From: CAINVV01 sp963663675
Lineage (GTDB): Bacteria > Bacteroidota > Bacteroidia > Bacteroidales > Prolixibacteraceae
NCBI GenBank assembly: GCA_963663675.1
Contig: OY760498.1
Span: 2,604,001 to 2,668,000 of the forward strand
Length of the DNA stretch: 64,000 nt
Direction of reading: 5' to 3'
In this document: positions 56,809-64,000 of the stretch, in pieces
Position numbering within the stretch: position 1 is the first letter of the stretch
How the letters are laid out: each line of letters opens with the position of its first letter
The notes under the pieces: model-generated
Database searches by the model: none
The model's input: the letters and a program-made list of their open reading frames with translations, nothing else
What the model was told of the DNA's origin: nothing
Position numbers and translations under genes: made by a program

Positions 56809-57327
56809 TTACTTCAATCCGAGTTTGGTTTTAACCAGTGGACTTAAGTCTGTAGACTGGGCTGTATTGTAGTAAAGCACGCTGTTAACTTCGAACACAT
56901 AGATCATTCCTTGTTCCTTGGCAACTTCACCGATGGCTTTGCGGGCTTTCTCGACGATTGGCTGAAACTGTTTACTCTCTTCCTTCTGAAGATTTTCCTG
57001 AGCTTGTTGCTGGAATGTAGTAATTCTTTCCTGCAAACTTTGGATATCAGCCTCTTTAGCCTGACGAATCGCGTCAGTCACATTGGGTTGTTTTACCAGT
57101 GCAACATATTCCTGACCTTTTGTCTGGTACTCCTTTTGCATTACGCTCAACTGAGACTCAAGGTCAGCCTGCATTTTAGCCATAGCCTTTTGAGCAACAT
57201 CACGTTCAGGCATAGACTGAATCAGTGCCTGAAAATCGATATGACCGAATTTTAAAGTTTGTGCAGAACCAGATGCTCCGACAAAAAGTAGTAGAGATAA
57301 CGTTATTACACCTAAGAAATGTCTCAT
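56809..57327 (-). CDS. OmpH/Skp-family periplasmic chaperone (second copy)
   Basis: About 172 residues from the ATG at 57327 (MRHFLGVITLSLLLFVGA ... AQ), the first true ATG after an in-frame TTG. The signal peptide is followed by the OmpH domain: FGHIDFQALIQSMPE, a long coiled coil (about 40-110) and a C-terminal sheet strand (YVFEVNSVLYYN). Skp-like chaperones hold outer membrane proteins for BamA. It follows the other ompH by 40 bp and precedes the palindromic terminator. Confidence 0.88.
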   Translation of the reverse strand: MRHFLGVITLSLLLFVGASGSAQTLKFGHIDFQALIQSMPERDVAQKAMAKMQADLESQLSVMQKEYQTKGQEYVALVKQPNVTDAIRQAKEADIQSLQERITTFQQQAQENLQKEESKQFQPIVEKARKAIGEVAKEQGMIYVFEVNSVLYYNTAQSTDLSPLVKTKLGLK

Positions 57328-57367
57328 GATCAATCAGAATTAATTTTTATGCGGCAAATTTATAACA

Positions 57368-57883
57368 TTAATTTTTATATCCAAGCTTTTGTAACACCAT
57401 ATCACTCAAGTCGTACTTTGGATTTGTATAAATCATGGTCATTCCTCCGGCTTTGTCAAAAACTATTGAATAGGCACCCTGCTCAGCAATGGTCTGAACA
57501 GCATTGAATACGTCATCCTGTATTGGTTTTATAAGGGAATCGCGTTTTTTTGCAAGTTCTCCTTCCGGTCCAAAATACTGACGCTGTAGTTTTTTGTATT
57601 CTTTCTCCTTGTTGACGATCTGCTCTTCCCGCTTCCTCTTCATGTCCTGAGACAACAAAACAGCTTCACCCTGAAAGTCCTTGTAAAACTGATCCAGTTC
57701 AGCATGAAGGGTTTCCAGTTCCTTCTGGTATTTTTGAGAGAGCTTGTCAATTTGCTCCTGCGCAGCCACATAGGATGGCATTTTACCCAAAATATAGTCA
57801 GTATCGACATAAGCGTATTTCTGTGAAAAAGCTGAAGTGAAGCTTATCAGTAGCAAAATCCCCAAAAAATATAATTTTTTCAT
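57368..57883 (-). CDS. OmpH/Skp-family periplasmic chaperone (first copy)
   Basis: About 171 residues from the ATG at 57883 (MKKLYFLGILLLISFTSAF); an ATG six bases upstream is equally open. The signal peptide precedes KYAYVDTDYILGKMP and a coiled-coil with many charged residues, ending YSIVFDKAGGMTMIYTNPKYDL. It is the gene directly after bamA. Two adjacent skp-like genes are usual in Bacteroidota and probably act on different outer membrane clients. Confidence 0.9.
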   Translation of the reverse strand: MKKLYFLGILLLISFTSAFSQKYAYVDTDYILGKMPSYVAAQEQIDKLSQKYQKELETLHAELDQFYKDFQGEAVLLSQDMKRKREEQIVNKEKEYKKLQRQYFGPEGELAKKRDSLIKPIQDDVFNAVQTIAEQGAYSIVFDKAGGMTMIYTNPKYDLSDMVLQKLGYKN

Positions 57884-58022
57884 AACCATTAAGTTTTAGC
57901 GTGAGGCAGCCATCCGGATAACAATTGTTTGGGTTTAAATCCATGCCGGCCACCGGGCAACATATCTCACTTAAATTATTGACTTTTCAACAAGGAAATT
58001 ATTACAAATTTCGGACCAAATT

Positions 58023-60620
58023 TTAGAATTGCTGTCCCATGATAAAGTGGAACTGACTTCCGCCCGTATTCTTGGTATAACCGTCATCAAAACCATATCC
58101 CCAGTCAAATCCCATCAGACCGAACATCGGGAGGAATATCCTGACACCCAGACCTGCTGAACGCTTGATACTGAATGGATTAAAGTCGGACATATCATAC
58201 CAGGCATTACCGGCTTCAAGAAACCCAAGACCGTAAATAGTTGCTGATTGCGACAATGTTATAGGATATCTTAGCTCAAGGGTCATTTTTTCATAGATAT
58301 TACCACCCTGGGAAGGCGTCAGCGAGTTATTTTCATAACCGCGTAAACCTATGTATTCACTTCCATAAGAATTGTATCCCGACATACCATCACCACCGAG
58401 TTTGTATGATTCGAATGGTGAGCGCAGGTATTTGTTGTAATAACCGAGGATACCTGCTTCAAACTTGGTCCTCAAAACCAGCTTGGCATCCTGCCTGGAT
58501 TGCAGCGGGGTGTATACATCCGCTTTAAACCCCCATTTGTGGTATTCGACCAATTTATAACGTTCAGCAGCTGACATTGTTTCGTCACTGTAATCTTTCC
58601 CCGTAAAGAGTGAAAAAGGTGGAGTCAGCGCCAAAGAGAAGGAGAAATTGGATCCCCGGCGTGTATAGAGAGGGTTGTCAATTGAGTTTCTGCCAAAAAC
58701 CGTTTTGAATGCCAATGTATTGGATGTACCAGTCTGGAAGATGAAATATTTCCAGTTATCAAGGATATATCTCTGATAGGATAATTCATGGTACATAGTA
58801 AAGTAACTGTCAGGCCTTTTCAGGCGGTAGCCCAAACCTGTTGAAACCCCTAAAACGCCCATCTGCTCTGTAATAGCATAATTGTACATGTTGTAACCAC
58901 TACCATAACCACTACCATATCCGCTACCATAACTGCCATAACCCCCATAACCGCTGTAACCGCTGTAACCGCCGTATCCCCCTGCACCATAGTTATAAGC
59001 GCTGTTTCCGCTCGTCTGCTTGGAGTAATAGACGGAAAAGGTGAATGAGTTGGGTTTTCTTCCTCCAAGCCAGGGCTCTGTAAAGGAGAAACTGTAGGAC
59101 TGGTAATATGAACCGTTGGTCTGGGCGCGTAAGGTCAGTGTCTGGCCATCCCCGGTAGGAAGAGGTTTCCAAGCTTTCGGGTCACCTATATTCCGAATGG
59201 AGAAATTGGAGAACTTCAAACCAATAGTGCCCACAAACATACCACCTCCCCAGCCTCCGGAGAGTTCAATCTGGTCGTTGGCGCGTTCTTCAAGTTCATA
59301 GTTGATATCCACGGTACCATCTTCAGGATGGGGAACTACATCCGGCTTAATGGCTTCAGGATTGAAATGTCCCATCTGGGATAACTCACGAACGGAGCGA
59401 ATGATATTTTCCTTGCTGAAAAGCTGTCCCGGACGGGTATATAACTCGCGGCGTGCAACATGTTCGTTGGTCTTGGTATTGCCCTTGATGGCAATATTGT
59501 TGATGGTTGCCTGGATACCCTCCACCATTCTCATTTCATAATCAATAGAGTCATTTTCGACTTTCACCTCCACCGGGTTAAGATTAAAAAAGAGGTAACC
59601 ATTGTTCAGATAGGCATTAGCAACGGCATCATCATCCTCCGTCAGACGTTTTTCGAGCAGTTTCTGATCGAATATATCGCCTTTTTTAATACCCAGTATC
59701 CGGGAAAGCTGTAAGTCAGTATAGATAGTATTGCCAACCCATCGAATATTTCGGATGTAGTAGCGTCTTCCCTCGTCGATCCAGTATTTTAGTCGTACAG
59801 TATTGTTAATGGTATCTTTTATCACTGTGTCTGCTACGATGATAGCATCCCGATATCCATTTTCGTTGTACTTTTTGATCAGATTGATCTTGTCTTCCTC
59901 GAATTTGTCCTGGAGAAATTTCTTGGATGAGAAAAAATTAATCAGCTTCCTGGCCTTGGTCTTTTTCATTGATTTCTCCAGCAAATATGGTTTGAGAGCC
60001 TTGACTCCGACAAACTCTATTTTGCTGATTTTGACCTTGGTTTTCTTATTGACCCAAATATCGAGCGCTACCTGGTTCTGTTTGGTGGTATCGTCCTTCT
60101 GAACAATATTGACGTCGGTATTGTAGAAACCCTTTCCCTGGTAATAACTCAGAATCTGGCGTTGTGCGGTGTTGACAAGGTTATCTGTCACTTGACCGCC
60201 AATCAGCATCATCACCTGTTTTTCAATATCTTCCTTCTCTCCCTTGCTAACGCCGTGATAATTTTTGGCTGAAAGACGTGGCCGTTCCTGCAAATAAACA
60301 TTGAGCCAGATTTTGTTTCCGACGATTTTTGTCGCAGTTATCTTGACATCTGAAAAAAGGCCCTGTTTCCAGTATTTTCTCAAAGCGGCTGTGATCGCGT
60401 CACCGGGAATGGTCAGTTCATCTCCAATATTTAAGCCGGAAAGCCCTTTAAGAACCTCAGTATCGAGGAACCTGATACCGCTAATTTCGAGTCCGGCAAG
60501 GGTATACTGTTTAGGACTGTCATAAAATACGGAAAAATTCGTGCTGTCGGCAACAGTTTGTGCGTATAGTTGTGAGCTAAAAAATAAAGCAAGAAAAATA
60601 AATATACCTCTTTTGACCAT
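58023..60620 (-). CDS. bamA: BamA, outer membrane protein assembly factor
   Basis: About 865 residues from the ATG at 60620 (MVKRGIFIFLALFFSSQLYA, signal peptide). The open frame continues 171 bp upstream inside uppS but this ATG sits one base after the uppS stop. Several POTRA domains cover about 40-430. The beta-barrel (Bac_surface_Ag-type) follows to the C-terminal Phe (FHFIMGQQF). One extracellular loop (about residues 540-580) is a Gly/Tyr/Ser-rich repeat built on GYGGY and SGYG. BamA inserts beta-barrel proteins into the outer membrane. Confidence 0.94.
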   Translation of the reverse strand: MVKRGIFIFLALFFSSQLYAQTVADSTNFSVFYDSPKQYTLAGLEISGIRFLDTEVLKGLSGLNIGDELTIPGDAITAALRKYWKQGLFSDVKITATKIVGNKIWLNVYLQERPRLSAKNYHGVSKGEKEDIEKQVMMLIGGQVTDNLVNTAQRQILSYYQGKGFYNTDVNIVQKDDTTKQNQVALDIWVNKKTKVKISKIEFVGVKALKPYLLEKSMKKTKARKLINFFSSKKFLQDKFEEDKINLIKKYNENGYRDAIIVADTVIKDTINNTVRLKYWIDEGRRYYIRNIRWVGNTIYTDLQLSRILGIKKGDIFDQKLLEKRLTEDDDAVANAYLNNGYLFFNLNPVEVKVENDSIDYEMRMVEGIQATINNIAIKGNTKTNEHVARRELYTRPGQLFSKENIIRSVRELSQMGHFNPEAIKPDVVPHPEDGTVDINYELEERANDQIELSGGWGGGMFVGTIGLKFSNFSIRNIGDPKAWKPLPTGDGQTLTLRAQTNGSYYQSYSFSFTEPWLGGRKPNSFTFSVYYSKQTSGNSAYNYGAGGYGGYSGYSGYGGYGSYGSGYGSGYGSGYNMYNYAITEQMGVLGVSTGLGYRLKRPDSYFTMYHELSYQRYILDNWKYFIFQTGTSNTLAFKTVFGRNSIDNPLYTRRGSNFSFSLALTPPFSLFTGKDYSDETMSAAERYKLVEYHKWGFKADVYTPLQSRQDAKLVLRTKFEAGILGYYNKYLRSPFESYKLGGDGMSGYNSYGSEYIGLRGYENNSLTPSQGGNIYEKMTLELRYPITLSQSATIYGLGFLEAGNAWYDMSDFNPFSIKRSAGLGVRIFLPMFGLMGFDWGYGFDDGYTKNTGGSQFHFIMGQQF

Positions 60621-60621
60621 G

Positions 60622-61374
60622 TCAGATTCTGATTTGTTCACTAGTTTTTCCAAACCGTCTCTCTCTCGTTTGGAAATCGTTAACTGCCTCAAAAAGATCC
60701 TCTTTGCGATAATCTGGCCACAACTTCTGCGTAAAATACAACTCTGTATAAGCGATCTGCCAAAGAAGAAAATTGCTGACCCTGAATTCACCGCCGGTAC
60801 GAATCAACAGTTCAGGATCTGGCAGGCCAAATGTAGGAAGATATTTGCCAATCAGCTCTTCATTGATGCTACTTTTGTCAATTTTGTCATTTTTTAACTC
60901 ATCGGCCATTTTTTTGGCTGCTTCCACCAGTTCCCACCTGCCGGAATAGCTAAGTGCAAGCACCAGCCTGAGGCCGGTATTTGCTGCCGTCCTATCGATC
61001 GCCCCTGCCAGATTTTGCTGGACTTCTACCGGCATGGATTCCAGGTTACCGATTGCGCGCAGCGAAACGTTATTTTTGTGAAGATTGTCGGTTTCCGCAA
61101 CAATAGCCTGCACAAGCAGGCTCATCAATGCATCGACCTCTTCTTTGGGACGGTTCCAGTTCTCAGTAGAAAATGCATAAAGTGTCAGATAAGTGATGCC
61201 AATCTCACCGGCTCCTTCAACAACTGATCTCACTGCATCGACCCCCTTTTTGTGGCCAACAATCCTGTCAAACCCGTTGAGTTCGGCCCATCGGCCATTC
61301 CCATCCATGATAATGGCGACATGCTGTGGTATGCTGTTTCGTTTCAATTCTTTAGAAATTCTTTTTAATTCCAC
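60622..61374 (-). CDS. uppS: Isoprenyl transferase (undecaprenyl diphosphate synthase)
   Basis: The catalytic motif HVAIIMDGNGRWA with its Asp, followed by GHKKGVDAVRSVVE, TLYAFSTENWNRP and, near the end, LIRTGGEFRVSNFLLWQ, is diagnostic. It makes C55 undecaprenyl diphosphate for cell-wall carrier lipid. No ATG fits the family N-terminus; GTG at 61374 gives a usual length (about 250 residues), with 23 bp overlap with the upstream gene, while TTG at 61347 is an alternative. It is one base from bamA, so the two are probably co-transcribed. Confidence 0.92.
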   Translation of the reverse strand: MELKRISKELKRNSIPQHVAIIMDGNGRWAELNGFDRIVGHKKGVDAVRSVVEGAGEIGITYLTLYAFSTENWNRPKEEVDALMSLLVQAIVAETDNLHKNNVSLRAIGNLESMPVEVQQNLAGAIDRTAANTGLRLVLALSYSGRWELVEAAKKMADELKNDKIDKSSINEELIGKYLPTFGLPDPELLIRTGGEFRVSNFLLWQIAYTELYFTQKLWPDYRKEDLFEAVNDFQTRERRFGKTSEQIRI

Positions 61375-62248
61375 TTTTTTCCCGGAAAACACATATCCCT
61401 TTATCAGTCCACAGCTGCCAGTAAACTGAAACCTGTAAAGAAGCAAACCAGTCGTTGTTGTAAAAATTGCCGGAAGCAAATTTATCGTCAGGATGTCCGG
61501 ATACCGGATCCAGGTTCTGATAACGTACAGGATCCTTTAGGTTATCAATATTGTCTGTAAAGGTCTTTCTGACACAAAATTCAGCGCTTGCGCCAATTCT
61601 TTTCGAAAGGTTGTACTTAATTCCGAAAGCCATCGGTATGGTTGGAGTTAGTGCATTAGCATCATTGGTTTTGTTCATATTTGCATCGAGCTCAGGCCTG
61701 TACAATGTTTTTGAAGGCAGGAAACTGTATTCGACCTGGGGAACAAGTATGAGTGTGCCCTGACGTGGAGGAGGTGAATAAAAAACACCAATCCCGAGAC
61801 CGATATATGGTGTAAAATTGTTTTTTTTCGTACTACCCATTTCGTAATTCAGAAAATTAAACTCCATCAGTCCTTCGAAAGATTGCACTGAACGAATGAA
61901 GTTGTACGAATTGTCAGGCTTTTTAAGATAAAATTCATCGGGAAAATTGTTGGGTCCTCCTACCTGGGTAATGTGGGCAGAAGGTTCTGCAAGGTTAACC
62001 CCGTCGAATGTTCCGGCAGCTTTCAGGCTTCCATTTATCAGTTGTCCTCTGACAGATATCCTCTTGTTGAAGTTATACCTGCCCATTATGCCGTACAGGG
62101 TAGTGACATCTTTAAGGAGATCAGTTCGATGTTCAATATCACCCCAATAAAGCGCCCCACCCAGTCGTATACCTATATCAGCAGATTTTTGCGGATAAGC
62201 TGACAAAAAACAGTGAAACAAAGACAAGGCGATCAGCAATTTTTTCAT
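61352..62248 (-). CDS. DUF6089-like outer membrane beta-barrel protein
   Basis: About 298 residues from the ATG at 62248 (MKKLLIALSLFHCFLSAYPQ, signal peptide). GIRLGGALYWGDI, GIMGRYNFNKRISVRGQ and GIGVFYSPPPRQG fit the DUF6089 family found next to uppS and bamA in Bacteroidota. It is predicted to be a small outer membrane barrel with turns rich in Pro, Asn and Gly. Function is unknown; conserved linkage with bamA suggests a role in envelope assembly. Confidence 0.85.
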   Translation of the reverse strand: MKKLLIALSLFHCFLSAYPQKSADIGIRLGGALYWGDIEHRTDLLKDVTTLYGIMGRYNFNKRISVRGQLINGSLKAAGTFDGVNLAEPSAHITQVGGPNNFPDEFYLKKPDNSYNFIRSVQSFEGLMEFNFLNYEMGSTKKNNFTPYIGLGIGVFYSPPPRQGTLILVPQVEYSFLPSKTLYRPELDANMNKTNDANALTPTIPMAFGIKYNLSKRIGASAEFCVRKTFTDNIDNLKDPVRYQNLDPVSGHPDDKFASGNFYNNDWFASLQVSVYWQLWTDKGICVFREKSGIKKNF

Positions 62249-62272
62249 ACAATGTCTACGTTGAATGTCCAA

Positions 62273-62764
62273 CGTTTTCTTTAGATTCTTTCAGGTGACG
62301 GTATTCAAGCATACAATCTAAAGCAAAGGTAATATTTTACCCCATAAATTCTTTTTTATGTATCCTAAACACTTAAAAAAAAGGTTAAAAGTCCATAAAT
62401 CAGTTTCATGTGTAAACAATTTGATTTTTAATTGCCACATGGAAACGTAGTACAGCGAAGCTAATACTCAAATATTCATTTTCGGTTGTAGTGATAATTG
62501 GCTCCAGGGTATTTCATTTGCCAAAATATCGTATCAAAAAGATCCAATGAAATCCCCATGATCCTGGAATCACCAACCGGGATGTTACTAACCTCAGGAG
62601 GATTCCGTCTGGCAAATGAAAAACAAATTATAAACTGATGAAACCTGTGGTCAGTTGAGCTAATTATCATGTATAACAATCATCCAGGTAGTTACGATAA
62701 TTTTCTCCGGGGTGTTACAATGGCATAACACAATTATAAGTCAGATCGATATTTAAAAATCAAG
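62273..62764. other. Intergenic region, no gene recognised
   Basis: About 490 AT-rich bases. A 67-codon open frame at 62476-62679 on the minus strand has no recognisable features and was not called. Confidence 0.5.
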
Positions 62765-63643
62765 TCAGTTTCTTTTGTCGGCTCCCCAATGCAATTTTCT
62801 GCGCAAGGTTTCATAAAATGACTGATTTTCAAATTTAAGCACATTAATTTTAAAGTCTGATTTCCTGATTTTCCACACTATATCCGTTTCAAAAGGGGCA
62901 GACCGCGAATCAAGAGACGCCATGTATCTGCCACCGCGGCCTTCAACCCAGAGAGTGACTTCTTCACTGTCGGAAATGACAACAGGCCTGACGGCAAGGT
63001 TGTGCGGCGCAATAGGTGCAATGACGAAATTTTCGGAACAAGGGGTGATAATCGGTCCACCGGCAGCCAGTGAATAGGCCGTGGTCCCGGTCGGGGTGGC
63101 AACGATCAGTCCATCAGCCCAGTAAGTATTGAGCGGGTCACCCCCGACATCCACATGAACGGAGATCATTTGGGAAGAGTCCTGTTTATGCACCGTAAAT
63201 TCATTCAGCGCATAGGGAAAGTTAGAAAAGATTCCGAATTCGTTTTCCAGTTTAATCAGTGACCGTGGCTGAAGTTTGAATTTGCCGGAGAATAGCTGAC
63301 CTAGTGAAAACTCCATTTCTTCCTGGGCGATATCGGCAAGAAATCCAAGCCGCCCGCTGTTGATCCCTACCATGGGTATTCCTGAATCCCGCACAAAGGT
63401 TACAGCCTCCAGGAAAGTACCATCACCACCTATGCTCATAAAAAAATCAACCTTCTGCAACTTCCCGTCTGAGGAAAATGTACTAATTCTGCCGGGGTCA
63501 ATCCCGGTCTCTTTTATCAGGAATTCAAGAAATGGCTTATAAATTATTATTTCGGCATCATTCTGATGGAGAATTTCCAGCAGGCGCTTCATACTGCTGT
63601 AAAAAATAGGTCCGATGTTCCATCCAAAAAGGGCAATTCTCAT
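62765..63643 (-). CDS. nadK: NAD kinase
   Basis: A 292-residue protein with the NAD kinase signatures: GGDG at 72-75 in MSIGGDGTFLEA, ALNEFTVHK, and PTGTTAYSLAAGGPI (around 181-195). It phosphorylates NAD to NADP. It starts ten bases after the CBS-domain gene ends, so the two probably form an operon. Confidence 0.95.
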   Translation of the reverse strand: MRIALFGWNIGPIFYSSMKRLLEILHQNDAEIIIYKPFLEFLIKETGIDPGRISTFSSDGKLQKVDFFMSIGGDGTFLEAVTFVRDSGIPMVGINSGRLGFLADIAQEEMEFSLGQLFSGKFKLQPRSLIKLENEFGIFSNFPYALNEFTVHKQDSSQMISVHVDVGGDPLNTYWADGLIVATPTGTTAYSLAAGGPIITPCSENFVIAPIAPHNLAVRPVVISDSEEVTLWVEGRGGRYMASLDSRSAPFETDIVWKIRKSDFKINVLKFENQSFYETLRRKLHWGADKRN

Positions 63644-63652
63644 AAAAGGAAT

Positions 63653-64000
63653 TTAAGTATTCATGTATCTCATAAACTGATCGAACCTGTCGTCTATCAG
63701 GCTTTTGAGCGGTGTCTGATCCATGAAGGTGGCTTTAATATCGTAATTGTAACGGTTCAGGGTCTGCATAATACCGGAAAGGTCAACCTTGTTAACTTTG
63801 ATGGTGACATTAAGTTCGGTCGTTTCCCCTGCAGGTTTCCATGTATAGAGACTAAGTATATGAGCATCATTGCCTTCTATGATCTGGGTAATCTGTGAAA
63901 GCGAATAATCCTTTTCGCACATCACAAGTTCGATGATTCCTCCAGGTTCATTGGGTGAGAACAAGGTAATCAGCACATTGCACAAATCATATTTTGAAAT
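63653..64000 (-). CDS. CBS-domain protein, C-terminal part (cut by window end)
   Basis: About 115 residues of the C-terminal end are in the window, and the frame is open to the edge (ISKYDLCNVLITLF). The visible part resembles the ACT-like tail of Bacteroidota CBS-domain proteins: IIELVMCEKDYSLSQITQII, then a second strand-helix unit (TELNVTIKVNKVDL). The CBS domains themselves lie outside. Linkage to nadK is common in this phylum and suggests sensing of adenine nucleotides. Confidence 0.7.
   Translation of the reverse strand: MSKYDLCNVLITLFSPNEPGGIIELVMCEKDYSLSQITQIIEGNDAHILSLYTWKPAGETTELNVTIKVNKVDLSGIMQTLNRYNYDIKATFMDQTPLKSLIDDRFDQFMRYMNT

Noticed and set aside
62476..62679. 67-codon minus-strand frame upstream of the DUF6089 gene
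   Set aside because: No family resemblance and no convincing start context.

Overview
The window comes from a Bacteroidota chromosome, most likely an anaerobic or microaerophilic member of the Bacteroidales or a near relative. Pointers are a type IX secretion (T9SS) C-terminal sorting domain on a giant surface protein, a subtype-iii type VI secretion system (TssN, TssO and Bacteroidota-type TssB/TssC), the isoprenyl transferase-BamA-OmpH-OmpH-MurI envelope block, a DUF6089-type outer membrane protein, a ferredoxin-dependent 2-oxoacid oxidoreductase, and TAnnTTTG-like promoter boxes. No rRNA, tRNA, CRISPR array or insertion sequence with a transposase was seen.

Layout. (1) 1-20.85 kb: one giant secreted adhesin-like gene, cut by the window start. 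It holds three blocks of almost identical tandem repeats (474 bp x11, 249 bp x14, 246 bp x19), ends in a T9SS sorting domain, and is broken by a one-base deletion near 8364 at a repeat seam. (2) 21.0-22.4 kb: an AbiEi/AbiEii-type toxin-antitoxin pair. (3) 22.7-32.2 kb: a subtilisin-like lipoprotein, a secreted Ig-like protein, a phosphotriesterase-family hydrolase, an acyl-CoA dehydrogenase and a Tat-exported Gfo/Idh/MocA oxidoreductase. (4) 32.7-47.5 kb: the T6SS as two convergent operons. tssN-K-O-G-E-F runs rightward. tssH-B-C-(Hcp-like)-Hcp-VgrG-PAAR runs leftward and ends with an M35-type metallopeptidase that is probably the effector. (5) 48.0-51.5 kb: korAB and a gamma-class carbonic anhydrase. 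(6) 51.7-55.3 kb: sugar transporter, nucleotidyltransferase and N-acetylhexosamine-kinase-like protein, probably an amino-sugar salvage set. (7) 55.9-64 kb: murI, two ompH/skp genes, bamA, uppS, a DUF6089 protein, NAD kinase and the end of a CBS-domain protein.

The most unusual element is a family of hairpin repeats found only between genes from 22.4 to 55.9 kb. A tandem array of the 8-mer TGCTAATN (N is G, T or A) faces an inverted array about 85-100 bp away, around a partly conserved core that is itself palindromic. About a dozen copies are present. Outer tips often touch or supply stop codons or abut terminators. One copy (55301-55903) carries a decayed gene for a four-helix-bundle (S23/23S-rRNA-intervening-sequence type) protein inside a second inner inverted repeat. 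This suggests the short copies may be gene-less derivatives of an IVS-like mobile hairpin; that link is inference.
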